Assembly: GCF_011075055.1 (NCBI RefSeq)
Contig: NW_025401194.1
Coordinates: 1 to 64,000, forward strand
Reading direction: 5' to 3'
Length of the DNA: 64,000 bases
From: Mangifera indica
Taxonomy: Eukaryota > Streptophyta > Magnoliopsida > Sapindales > Anacardiaceae
Within the stretch, counting starts at the first letter, position 1. Every line of letters begins with the position of its first letter. This document shows positions 48,600 through 60,411 of this stretch, piece after piece. A model generated the notes under the pieces. It saw only the letters and a program-made list of their open reading frames with translations, was not told the DNA's origin and searched no databases. The position numbers and the translations under genes were made by a program.

Positions 48600-51450
48600 G
48601 AATGCAACGCATATAGGAAGCATTTTTGGCATTAAAATTTAAATTCTTGCTAGTGGCGAGATACTCTAAATATATAATGAGAATATCCCGCAATCACCAG
48701 AAACAGTGCCTTGTTGTGGTACATCCACACATTTCGTAATGATCAATGGTTCTAACTTTGGCTCAAGACCCCGGGACTCCTAATAGTTCGTCGAACTAAT
48801 AATAGACGGAAGATAAGAATAACGTGTCATAGCCTATAGGAACCTCTCTATAGAGGCAAAAAATGCCTTGCATGAGTCATACACCGTCAAAGTCCACACA
48901 TTTAGGTCAAGTTCACCGTATGCCTAGTGTTGAGATTCATAATTAATCGGAATATAAACCTATAATGCAATAAAATGAATCACATCAATAACATTTTTTT
49001 CTAATACATTTAAAAAATAATATATAAATATCAATTTAAATGTTACAAACCCTGTCAACGTCAGCTTATGAGATATAACTTCGATCTAAGTTTGAATCAT
49101 TTATCCCATCGATCGGGACTAATAATAATCGTGGCCACTGAAAATTATCTAATCCACATTTTTCTCATTCTTTTATTACATGCGGTGACCACCTATCAAA
49201 AGAAGTCTCCACACAAGTCCATTTGGCTGATGGAAACGCATGTCGTAATACCACTAAATAACAATCAATATGCTGAAAAGTAAAATATTATAATAGTAGT
49301 TAGTAAACATTAGCAAATAAGAATATAATATAAAAACAATGTCACTTCTGCCTTTAAAAATTAATATACCTGATCTAGTAGCCATTAGTTATCTTCACAT
49401 AACAATTTCCACCACTTAATTTTATCACGTGGTCCATACAAATAAGTGTCTCCCGAACTCGGTATGGGAGGGTCCTTGTACCATTACAAATATTCATACA
49501 TATTATTTTCTGCTTCATTCGGATGTGATGGCTAGTACATCTCTCGTGCACGACGTTGTTTGAAAGGATCAGTGTATGGGCTCCGAAGTGCTTTACCCTT
49601 CTTCATTATCCTTCCATGTAATGTCCTCTGAGTATTGGAACGGTGTTGTGATGGAGTTTCATTCATGACATCCGTTGTTTATTGGATAACCATATCATAA
49701 TGATCAAAATACTCAAACACTACTTATGTTGACTCATCCTGAAAATAGACATACAAAACACTTCTCAATTTTCAAAATAACATTAATCACTTATTCACAA
49801 ATATAATAAAACAAAATATGGAGTTGAAAGACCTACCACTTCCGTTGGGTTTGCATGGTATGTACGTTAAAGCTCTGTCAACTTGGCTTCCATGGATGCT
49901 TGACGTGTTTCAAGTAGTGCTTGCCGCTCGTCGATGTTTCCAAGTCGTTCGTCAACTTTTTACGTGAACCCTTGTAGAAGCTCTTGAAGTCTATCAAATT
50001 TATCTTCATCTATCTGGGTAGATGCACTCGTATGCATGCAAGTATGTGTTTCTTCTGCCGACCGAGACGATGATATAAAAGGACTACGCTCAGGTAGCTG
50101 CATAGTTGATGGCACAAGCCTATTGACATTTGTACTCTATCGCCTACGAACATGAGTACTCCAACTGACATGCGAAGGTAGAATCTCTAGAGGGGATGTT
50201 ACCCTAGGTAAGATATTCGGAGGGGATGTTACAGCGTCAAGAGAAGTATCACATTCTTCTGGATCATCAATGTAATCCATAACATCTTCATAATACGGTG
50301 ATTGTCTTTCAACTTTGGATGCAATCATACGAGAGGTGACAACATCCTAAAAATATTCAAATTAGGTTTATTAAAAGTGAATCTAGGGTAAACTAGAAAT
50401 AATTAATGTGGAAAAACATAGTTATTACATAATAACTTACTTTAGAAGAGTTCAAAATACGATTAATCTCCTCCCAACTTGGACCTTCTAAACTTCTCCA
50501 CCTCAACATTCGAGGTATCCTCTTCAACGATTTACAAATCACAAAACTTTCCAAATTATTAAGTGTCTTGTAGATCTAAATCTGTCATTCAAAAATATAT
50601 ATATTGTCAATAAATAAAATAATAAAAAATATATACATATTAAATATTACAAAAGGGTTAACATTACTTGAAATGCTAAGCTACATCCTCATATCCCATA
50701 AGTTAATATTGAGATATCTTTTGAATATGGTGGATACAATTTAGAAACTTAATTATATTGTTTTAATAGAGCCTTGACCAAAGATTTAACGATCATCCTC
50801 CAAACAAGCGTATCCCAAGGATATGAGTTAAAAGTATCCCAATCATCAACAATACGAAAAATATGCTCAGAAACAGTTTTTCTATTGTTTGATCCCAATA
50901 ATGCATAATAAAACAGGTATAGAGCAGATATTTTTACAACATCCTTGTCATTGTTTACCCATGCTCTTTCTTTCAATATTGCCGCTAGATCACCATATGT
51001 AACAGGTTTTTTATCGGTAAAATACTTAGATTTTAATTGTGATTTTCCAATAACCTTGCTTTTACCCATCTCCTTACTGAATTTTAATCCTATAATAAGA
51101 GAAAATTCAATAGGGCTAAATCTACAGTCCACCCCATTAAGTCGAAATTATAATTTCTCTCCCACCATTCCTTTGTTGATTTGTTGGAATAGCATAAAAT
51201 GCAATAAACTAGAACTATGCTTTAAAGTCTCCATCTTTAAAAATCGCCCGAAACAACATATTTTGAACAATTTTTTTCTAGGCATGAGTAAGAGTATTCC
51301 TGATTTCTTTGACAGTTTCCACATGACCTCTAACTTTAAACTTCGCGAAAAAATAATGGACGTTATTATACCTCCTTTCCCCAAGACGTGCATTAACTCC
51401 AATTTTCTAAAAAACCAGAAACATGTTCAAGAAATAAGGACAATGTTAAA
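48600..51450 (-). pseudogene. DUF1985-like and Ulp1 cysteine protease gene of MULE, broken
   Basis: Read on the minus strand from about 51.4 kb: a DUF1985-like region (CFGRFLKMETLKHSSSLLHF, then FSPIEFSLIIGLKF, YGDLAAIL, YPWDTLVW), a linker with a short coiled coil (RQALLETRQASMEAKLTEL near 49900) and a Ulp1-type C48 protease domain. In the protease, VYIPINYESQH puts the catalytic His at 48927-48929; the next codon is TAG where Trp is expected. VYDS follows, and PQQGTVSGDCGIFSL carries the Gln and Cys (Cys codon 48689-48691). Ulp1 enzymes remove SUMO. In plants this domain pair is common in Kaonashi MULEs, where its role in transposition is unclear. Multiple stops and shifts show decay. Confidence 0.82.
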
Positions 51451-51489
51451 AGGTTTGATGCTAGTCAAATTACAACTAATATAATCCAT

Positions 51490-51990
51490 CAAAACTGCAA
51501 ACAGGTGAGAAAAAATGTGAACGAATACGGGAAAATGTTAAAGGGTACATAGAAGTGAAGAGGGTGCGGGAAAGTATGAAAGCGTGCGGGAAAATGTTAA
51601 GGGGTGCAGGAAAATGTGTAAGGGTGCGAGAAAGTGTTAAGGGGTGCGTGGATGCGTGAAGGGTACAGAAACGTGTGAACGAGTGCGGGAAAATGTTAAA
51701 GGATGTGTGGATGCGTAAAAGGTGCGAGAAAGTGTGAACGGGTATGGGAAAATCTTAAAAGGTGCATGGAAGTGCTAAGGGTGGGTGCGTCGATATGTGA
51801 AAAGGTGCGGGAAAGTGTGAGTGTGGGAAAATGTTAAGGGGTGCGTGGAAGTGCTAAGGGGTGCGTCGATACGTGAAAGGGTACGGGAAAGTGTGGGTGT
51901 GGGAAAATGTTAAGGGGTGCGTGAACGTATGAAAGTGTCAATGGTGGTCAGTGGTGTGAATGTCTTAATGGTGTGCAAAGGGAAATGGGC
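51490..51990 (+). repeat. Internal GGGTGCGGGAAAATGTTAA minisatellite
   Basis: Degenerate array with units such as GTGCGGGAAAATGTTAAGGG, GTGCGTGGATGCGTGAAGGG and GTGCGGGAAAGTGTGAA. It resembles the left TIR array in strand and base make-up but has its own consensus. It lies beyond the 5' end of the DUF1985/Ulp1 gene remnant, before the right TIR. Confidence 0.88.
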
Positions 51991-52384
51991 GCGGCCAAAA
52001 TAACATGTCGTCCTCCCTTAATGATAAACCAACACAATCAATCCGACGAAATCAATCACATATTCTAAACCAACACAGTCAAACCGGCAAAATCAATCGT
52101 ATAATCTAAACTTTAATCAACTAATCGACATATATACGTCAAACGAAAATAAAACCTAAATGTCATCCAATGTCCTAAAGCCGAATCAATGTTAACTAAT
52201 AAATATGTACTTGAGAAGACTCAGATGACTAGGACAATATTATTGTAGTTTTCCGATGATGGTTTCTTGACAGTGAATCGAGTGTGAGTAATTTTGGCTT
52301 TGGCGAGGCTGTCGATCTTCATGGTTTGGTTGACGTTTTAATTTTGCATGTCAAACAATTATTAGTAATTTTCTCACTCAACAC

Positions 52385-53371
52385 AGTGCGTCAAGTGCGC
52401 TGTAGTGAGTTGTTGCACCCTTCCACGCACCTGCAATGCTTGTCGCACCTTTTCAGAAATTGTCGCACCCTTCCATGCACTCGCAATGTTTGTCACACCT
52501 TTTCAGAAATGGTCGCACCCGCAGTACTTTGTCACGTCCTTTCACACACCTGTACCCTTTCCTACACTCGTTTTCAGATTCCTACACCTCTTTCCAAAAT
52601 CCTGTACCCATTCTCACACCTTTTTCCAGATTTCTGCACTCCTTTCAGAATTCTCGCACTCGCACCCCTTTTCAGATTCTTGCACCCCTTTCAGAATTCC
52701 CACACCCATTCCACCACCCGCATCCCTTCTTGCACCCCTTTCTAGATTCTTGCACCTCTTTTAGAATTCTCGCACCCGCACCCCTTTCCAGATTCCTACA
52801 CCCCTTTTAGAATTCCTGCACTCATTCCCTTCCATCGCCCCTTCCTGCACTCGTTTCCAGATTCCTGCACCCATTTCAGAATTCTCGCACCCATTCCATT
52901 CCCGCATCCCTTTTCAGATTCTTGCACCCCTTAACACTTTCCTGCACCCCTTTTGAGAAAATATCCATTATTTTTCATATATATCAATCAATTATAAATT
53001 TAATTATTTTATAAATTTATAGATTTTATAAAATTTATAGATTTTATTCATAAATTTTATTCAATCTATAGATTTTCAATCTATTTTTCAATTTTATTCA
53101 TAGATTTACATTTTCAATTTGTAGATTTTATTCAATCTGTAGTATATATGTTTTTCAATCTATAGATTTTATTTATTACAGATAAATTAATCTTAATGCG
53201 TATAGTTAAACGTAAGTAATTAATCGGCGAAATACTATGGTAAATGTTGAGAAATTAAACGAGAGTATTTTTGGAATGAAAAATTCAATTTGCTTAAAAA
53301 GGTAAAACGTATGAATTACTGCCGAAAAACTTTTAAACGGGAAAACAGTTGCCTATTTTAATTAATATTCT
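52385..53371 (-). repeat. Right long TIR of MULE with GGGTGC minisatellite
   Basis: Plus strand is C-rich (CACCCCTTTCAGAATTC units, 52410-52945), the reverse complement of the left array. It is followed outward by ATGGATATTTTCTCAAAA read in reverse, AT-rich CTATAGATTTT words and the outer CAACTGTTTTC end. The unit order is not identical to the left array, which suggests both have drifted. Confidence 0.87.
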
Positions 53372-53613
53372 GTAAAATGTCATTCGAATCATTACTATTG
53401 TCCATAATTTGGATCTTAATGTCTGTTTTATTTACAAATCAAGATTATCATTACAATGCATGAAAACAATTGTGGTTACAATTTTACACATCCAATTATT
53501 TTTTAGCCTGAAATTAGTATTGTCTTTGTCAGTGATGACTTTAACATAGCCCTATTGCTAGGTATCTCGAATTGGCTTTTTTTTTTTTTTTAAAGCTTTA
53601 TAATTGTTCATGC

Positions 53614-54576
53614 CTCAAAATTAGGGAAAAGGACTATTTTTAACCTAAATTTTAGGTCATTCTCAAACCTACATCCATGGGAGATGAAAAACCCTTTCTC
53701 CCACCCATAGTCAAACTTCTATTAATTTTTTCTGTTAAAGAGAGGAATAAAATAGTTATTTTACTATTTATATAAAAAAAATTATAAAGTTTATTACTCT
53801 CCGCCCCCAGGTTTTAGAAATTAACATTTCACCTTTACCTAAAGTTTTTAAACTTTGAAAAATAACATTTTCACCCCCAAACCTAGGGTTTCCATATTTT
53901 TTTAAAACTCAATCACCCCCATAACTTTCAAAAATAGCAATTTCACTCCCATTCATCAACTTCATCTTCGGCCTCCTCCTTCTTCTGGTGCGACAACGGT
54001 GGTGCGATGAAAAGATCTCCATATCCTCGTCGCACGGTGCGGTGAAGCACGATGTAACGAAGAGATAGAGATCTCTTCGTCGCACCACCAGGACGACGAA
54101 GGATGACGCTTTGTCACCCTTCATCACTTGTCTCGTCATCCAAACGCGACGACAAAGAATGATAAAGTGTCGTCCTTTTTTGTTCTTCCAGATCTGGATG
54201 ACGCTTCGTCATCCAAATCTAGACAATGAAGGGTTGTCCTTCATCGTACTTTGTAGTCGGAGATGGGAGATCGGTGGAATACATCGACCATCGGTGGTGG
54301 TCGAAGAAGGAAGCAAACCCTAGGGGTGAAATCTAAACTTTTCAAACTTTGAGAATAGGTTGAGGTGTTAGTTTTTAAACCATAGAGGGGGGAATGATAA
54401 AATTTTAAAGTTTCAAAGTTTATAAGTAAAATGATAATTTTACCTCCGTCTCTAACTAAAATTTTGGACGGTAATTTGACCATGGGTGGGAGAAGGGGTT
54501 TTTTATATCCCGTGAGTGCAGGTTTGAGAATGACCTAAAATTTGGGTGGAAAATAGTCCTTTTCCCCTCAAAATTA
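53614..54576. mobile_element. Non-autonomous MULE-like element 4 with perfect 10-bp TSD
   Basis: Element body 53624-54566. The left end GGGAAAAGGACTATTTTTAA and right end TGGAAAATAGTCCTTTTCCC are inverted, and the match extends through CATTCTCAAACC. The flanks are an identical CTCAAAATTA at 53614-53623 and 54567-54576. The interior has a GC-richer block with GTGCGACGAAGAGAT words (53950-54270) flanked by AT-rich arms. The same interior occurs in the element at 60421. No transposase is present. Confidence 0.9.
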
Positions 54577-57500
54577 CATAAGATTATAACATGCTTCCCT
54601 CTCTCCACCACCTCCTCTTTCACGTAGAAAATATGAGTTTTGGGTATATAGTTTATATGATTTGAATTCGCCCAACAACTATTTTTTTGGATTTGGGTAT
54701 CACAAAATTCATATTTTTTAGTATTAGTATTACCATAATGTCTTTTAATTACAAATGTAAAATACAGGTGGTAATATTGATATTATAGTATTTGCTCAAG
54801 ACTAGTAAAAAGATAGTGCACATTTAACCCATATGAGTGTCAAGATTGTGAAGTGTGCTAGTATATTTTGATCTCATACCTTTGTATTAAAAGTTATTAT
54901 CATGTTTTCCAATTATGGTCGTATGCTACAAGTGATAACACTGACATTGCATTGTCTATAAAACGTGATGGTATATTCAAAGCTTAAATGCAAAGTATGA
55001 AACTATTTGTTGCGAAAAACAAAATTGTCTATAAAATCTCTTTAAAGATATGAATAAAAATATTAGATTTAGAATGTTTTTTAACTCAAACTCACAAACA
55101 GTTGGTCCAAAATAGAGGGAAACCAACCAAGTGGCTTTTGTAATTTCTTGCTAGATACCTTTCAACATGTGGCTGTAACTTTGACACGGCAAAAAACCTA
55201 ACACAATCGAAATTCAAACTCAAACACCCATGTAACAAAAAGCAACTTAATCTTGTTATTGTTTCATCGTCAACTAAACGTAAGTCTGCAAACCTTAAAC
55301 AGATTGAAGAATCGACAGTCTATGTGTGTCACATTTTGTCATCTATACTTTGAGAAAATATTCCTCATCGTTATCAATAGAAGTTGCTAGAAAGAATTAG
55401 GACTGAATAATTGAAGAGTGAATTGAACAAGAGCAAAACAATGTTGCTCAATTTTTAGTCATTTTCATGTAACAGTTGGATATGATTATAAAGTTCAACG
55501 GTTTTTTTCACACTTCTACCTAAATCTGTCCATGTTTTTGGTAATTTGCTGAAGTAATATATGAGTTAGGTAACGTGGCAGCGTGTCAGTATACTTACCA
55601 CCTTTTCCCTGGGGAGAATTAGTGTAATCAAAAGTGAGGGGTTAGATTTATTTTAACCACAATTTTAAAATTCGGCCCAAGCAAGGACGCTAGTCTGGTA
55701 TTGAGTTGAAGAGCATCGATGCTAAGGATGATGCAGTGTAGTTAAGTTGGGCTTTCGGCGTGACCCATTTTTAATCGGTGAAGAATCTTTGATAAATGAA
55801 GCTGAACTTGCAGATTATAAGTGTTCAAAACTGATTAGTCAAACCAACTTGACATTGTTTTAATCTGAACCAAAATTTTAGTTTGAATAAAATCACAAAT
55901 TAAAACTAAATTAATTTAAAAATTAACTGGTTTTAAACTAAATAAAAAATACCAGTGATTGAAACCGAATTTTCAATTAACCAGTTTTAAACCATATTTC
56001 AAAGTTTATTAATATTTTGTTTAATTTTTTAAAAATTGCTTTAATATTTTATTATTTTTGCCAATCTTTGTGAAAATTAGTTCTATTCGGTTAACCAACT
56101 CTCAAAAATAGGCAAGTTGATAACCGAACTAAAGAATCACATTGATATATTCTTGAGTCGGTATCCAAATAAATTTTTTCAAATACCCTATTTTCGGTTT
56201 AGTTTTTAATTCAAATATCAGTTTGTTATCAGATAATTTTAAATACCGCTATTATAGATAAGGGTTGATTCGAATAAGAGTTAACTTAAACTTAATTCAT
56301 ATCTAAAACGAAAAGTTTGAGATTGAGTTTAACTCATTCGAATTATTAAATAAAAGAGAAAAATCGTCCAAATTCAGAAAAAAATTATTAAAGAAAATGA
56401 AAAACCATCCGATTACGAAGGAATTACTGAAGAAGAAGAATCATTTTAATAATAATAATAATAATAAAAGAAGCCATACATGAGTGCGATGGTTACATTA
56501 CATGGGACCAAATTCAATTGAATTATTTTGACCATTCAACAGATTTGAGGTTTGAGACTTTTTTCAATCAAACTTGATTCAATTGATTTGCACTCTTACC
56601 TAACTTAATATTTATCACTCCTTCCCCACCCTCACCTAGGTCTTGAGTTAGGTCTTGTTTGAGTTTAATCTTTGATTGAATTTTACGCTACTCATCCATT
56701 ACAGTTTGTAAGAACCCTTTTATGTGAAGAGAGACCTAGATGGAACAACTTTGGGGTGTAATCGAGATAGACTAAGTCGAGTGGTGCTTGATAGGTAAAA
56801 GGTAGAGTTGGAGCTGGAGACATGATTGGTTAATGTGAGTTTGACTCAAACAATCTCATTTGAACCCCTTAAATTTCAAACAAATACTTCAAACTTCATA
56901 AGTTCAAATTTATCAATTAACCTTTATACTCTAGATCAAAGAGTAAAATTTTAAGAGTGTATATACAAAATTTCAAAATTTTAATTGTTTTTTTAATATT
57001 TTACTTTAACCAAATCGTGAACTTGTAAACTCGCTAAAAACAAACTTGAGTATAATACAAATCAAGCCAAACTCAAACATATTTGGTTTAAATTTGGTTC
57101 GAATAAAATATAGAGTGACTCAAGTTCATTAAGACAAAGTTAAAAGTAGTTTGAGTTTGGGCTTAGTTACAAAATTTGAAGTTTAAAACTCGATTCAGAT
57201 TTATAACTAAGATTTTTGGCTTAGATTCGTGGGTTGAGTTTATGATTTATTAATAAAACGACGCTATTTTATCTAATAATGAGTAAAATAATGTAGTATT
57301 GATAATTTCTTTTTTTTTAAAAGTAAAAGGATATATTAACATAAAAAGAAGCATCGGCCTTTTAAAAATGATTTGAGAACAACCTACATTCATCCTTCTT
57401 CTTGGGAAGGATAGTCCAAAAAACCAAGCTAAGGTTTACCTAGGCTTGCACTGTAAGTTAAGTTTGAACAAAATCGAGTTATTCATCCAATTTGTGAGTT

Positions 57501-58029
57501 AAATCGAATCAAATATCTTTTATTTGAATTTAACTTGGTTTTAAAGACAAATCAATTATTTGAAATTAAACTAGATTTGAGTTCTATTTAAATAAATTTA
57601 AACTCAATCAAATTGAATCAAACCAACTTTCAAAATCATACCAAATTTGTTGTCCAACCCACGTTTTGATATCAACTAAACTAAACATCTCAATGTTCTC
57701 ATTAACTTGTTTTGGAGTTTATGGAGGAACCCACGTTTCGGGTGGCTTCAATTTCAATTCCCAGCCTAGCATTCTTACACCTCAAAAATTGTAACCAACA
57801 TAGTCGGTACAAGGGCCACCTTTTAATGCGCTATCTACAAATTTATTCTTGCTATTTTGAACGACCAAGAACATAATATTATATTGCCTGTTTAATAAAA
57901 ATATTTACGCATACTTATTTATTTTAAAAACAGAGAATAATATAATTTTCAAATATATATATGTGATTGAAATGTTGAATAAAACTGAAATCCTCTCACT
58001 CTAAAATCAGCTAAATCTGGTTCGTATAT
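54577..58029. other. Intergenic with decayed repeats
   Basis: No gene is supported. It holds a copy of the GTGTTCAAAA repeat (55815-56265), a short AAT microsatellite near 56448-56466 and long GAGTTTGAG/AACTCAAAC-type repeat runs (56270-57300, 57430-57660). Confidence 0.55.
55815..56265. repeat. Dispersed repeat, copy 2 (GTGTTCAAAA...AGATAATTTT type)
   Basis: Begins AAGTGTTCAAAACTGA and ends ATCAGATAATTTTAAATACC. Inner words AACCGAATTTT, TTATTAATATTTT and TTCGGTT are in the same order as the copy at 25000-25430, so both are one diverged family. Confidence 0.5.
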
Positions 58030-58502
58030 CACTATACAAGAAATTAACATTAGCGAGAGAAAAATAAATAATAAAAAAATATTTGATTGTTATAAGTATT
58101 ATTTTCATGTGATTAATTATTTATACTCTTATTAAAATAAATAAATTTATGATTTTAATGAAAAAAATAGTTGTTAAATGTCTATTTCTCATCGTTAAAA
58201 CGACGGTAAAAATTTTGTTTTCGCCTATCATTATAGCCTCTTATGTTAAAAGTATTCTCATTGTTATTGCTTTTAACGAAGAAAGAATATGTGATGAAGA
58301 GATTTTTCTTATCATTAAAATTTTTTAACGTTGAGAAATAGACTTTTAACAAATATTTTTCCCTTGTTAAAATTATAAATTTATTTATTTTTAATAAGAG
58401 TATAAATAATTGATAACTCAAATCATAAAAATAGCACTTATGTTGATTGAATATTTATCCTCTTATTAATTTTCTCTTGTTAATGTCAGTTTTTTTTCAT
58501 AG
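58030..58502. mobile_element. CACTA-like MITE
   Basis: Starts CACTATACAAGAAATTAACA and ends TTAATGTCAGTTTTTTTTCATAG, imperfect inverted ends with the CACTA signature on the left. The whole 473 bp folds back on itself, with arms such as CTATTTCTCATCGTTAAAA against TTTAACGTTGAGAAATAG. No protein is encoded. The target duplication is not clear. Confidence 0.7.
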
Positions 58503-58998
58503 CACATTTTCTAATCACAAATAAATATTTAACTATGCCCATTTGCTATTAAAAAAGGATTCAAACCAAGCCAATTTGACTCAATTTAATGTTCAACTCA
58601 ATTCAAAATAAAATTTTAATTAAATAATTTAATTTAAGTTTTATTTAAATCTCTTTTTAATGATATTATTTATTTTATCAATATTATTATTTACCTTGTC
58701 AGTTATACCTACCCTTTTAAATGAGTTTGAGATCTTATCTACGAGCGTGCACATGGTTTGACAGGGACCTTTCTCCTACCAGGAGTGTGAGAAGACCTCT
58801 ATATTAGACGATTGCAAATAGTGAGTGGATGAGATCGAAATGGATGTGCATGCATGCATGCAACGCTATTAATGCGAAATCTCATTTATGGGATTCTTTA
58901 AATCCTAGTACATCAGACAGCAAGAATCAAAAACTTAGAACCATGATTGCTAAACGACGTATTAAAGTCAACTTCCATCCATATATTTTGATGATGAT

Positions 58999-59139
58999 GA
59001 CGGGTTTCCTGGTTGGATTCAACTGGCATCTTCATTGCATTGCTACGTACACAATATCATTTTCCATCTGCAGCTTAATGATATTTGTGTACGTAGCAAT
59101 GCAATTAAGATGCCAGCGAATCCAACCAGGAAAACCGTC
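58999..59139 (+). ncRNA. Near-perfect hairpin, candidate MIRNA-type precursor
   Basis: The left arm 58999-59061 and right arm 59077-59139 are 63 nt each around a 15-nt loop. Compared by eye, the arms differ at only about four places: single mismatches, one two-to-one bulge and one extra base. Example blocks that pair are TTTCCTGGTTGGATTC with GAATCCAACCAGGAAAA, and GCATTGCTACGTACACAA with TTGTGTACGTAGCAATGC. Pairing stops sharply outside the arms and no target duplication is seen. This size and fit suit a plant MIRNA foldback or a young inverted duplication. I do not recognise a known miRNA in it. The transcribed strand is unknown; plus is shown only for convenience. Confidence 0.5.
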
Positions 59140-59193
59140 GTGTACATTGCATGAAGCTTCAACAATCATTCTCCAAACCAGCATTCACAAATT

Positions 59194-59195
<2 letters not shown>

Positions 59196-59274
<79 letters not shown>
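59196..59274. repeat. (CT)n(TA)n compound microsatellite
   Basis: About 24 CT repeats (59196-59244) followed directly by about 15 TA repeats (59245-59274), 57 bp after the hairpin. Confidence 0.97.
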
Positions 59275-59278
<4 letters not shown>

Positions 59279-59441
59279 ATTTGTTGTTTTGATGTGAAGT
59301 GTTGTCATATGGTTAGGTTCCAAAAAATAAAGATTGAAATCTCAGACTGGGTTCCACTTTGATCATGGGAAATTCGGAGGAATTAGTGGCCTAGGGCCAC
59401 GCTGCTTTAAGTAGATTAATAAGGATAATAACGAGTAAATA

Positions 59442-59931
59442 ACATTTTCAAATAACACCTGCTCATCCAAAATAAAATTTGCTTTAAAAAAAATTATCAG
59501 TATAGGAAAAATAATAATTTTATCATTAATTAATTTTGAAAAACAGAGATATAGAAAACAACTTTATATCAAACTTAAATATTTTAAACATGATAATTTA
59601 ACTTTTAAAAATGTTTTAAAATTCACTAATCAATCTCTACAATTTTTTAAAATCTTATATATATGAAAACTACTTATACCCATAATTTGTTATATAATAA
59701 GAGATTTTTTATATAATTTAAATAATTAAAATGTTATTTTTAATTTTTGTTAATTTAAGCTTATATGATAATTTTAAAAATGAAATAATAGAGATAAAAC
59801 GATAATTTAACTTTCTAATATTATTATTTCATTAGCTGGGTGGAAATGGGAAGAAAAATGTTATTTTTGCTAATTAGGGGTGAAAATGGGTTTTAAGGCC
59901 AAACCTTGGGTGGGAAATGTAATTCACTCTA
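59442..59931. mobile_element. Possible non-autonomous MULE-like element 5
   Basis: The left end GAGTAAATAACATTTT and right end AAATGTAATTCACTC are weakly inverted. Flanks GATAATAAC and TATACTAAT agree at six of nine places. TTGGGTGGGAAATG near the right end recalls the related elements. The borders are approximate. Confidence 0.35.
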
Positions 59932-60411
59932 TACTAATTAAAAGCATTGCAACAGGGTTATTAGCATATATTCATAACTACTATCATTCTAAAGTTATTG
60001 GTAGATAGGGTAAGATAGGGTGGTTTCAATTTGAGTTAGTTCATGTTCATATTTATTTTTCAGATGGAGTAAATTGAATTTGACTTGAGTTTGGTTTGTT
60101 TGTTTATTTAGTAATATTGATCATCTTCTCATAATATTGTAGTCCTCTGTTAATATTGCACACTAATTTGAATGAAATCGAATTTGATTTGAGCATTAAG
60201 GATTTAAGTCAAGCTCAAATCGACTTTTGTTTGGATTTGATTTGGTACATCTAAGGCAAAATCAAAATAATTCTGAGATTGCATTTTAATTGAGTAAAAA
60301 GACAATTTGTGGGTTTGCTAGAAAGATAAGTTTTTGTAGAGAAAGATGAAACACTTGTTTTCTCCCAACTGATGCAATTTGCAAGGAGAGGTTTATTCTA
60401 ACAGCCCATCT

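Larger units (their letters stand above)
43828..53371. mobile_element. Large MULE with long minisatellite-bearing TIRs (Kaonashi-like)
   Basis: About 9.5 kb between inverted ends. The left end GATATTAATTAAAATCGACA and the right end, read backwards, GAATATTAATTAAAATAGGC match, and the similarity continues through CAACTGTTTT, an ATACGTTTTAC block, AAATCTATAGATTG-type AT repeats and TGGATATTTTCTCAAAA into GGGTGCAGG-type minisatellites. Inside lie a transposase remnant (plus strand) and a DUF1985/Ulp1-type remnant (minus strand), converging. MULEs with a Ulp1-like protease are known as Kaonashi elements. No clear 9-bp target duplication was found, so the exact borders are uncertain by some bases. 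Confidence 0.85.

Noticed and set aside
43820..53380. Target-site duplication for the large MULE
   Set aside because: The flanking bases at several trial borders did not match. The similar flanks ATATTAATTAAAAT and ATTTTAATTAATAT are inverted, not direct, so they belong to the TIR.
58829..59275. 148-codon open frame on the plus strand
   Set aside because: It spans the hairpin and ends in the CT/TA microsatellite (SLSLSL, YIYIYI), so it is not a plausible protein.
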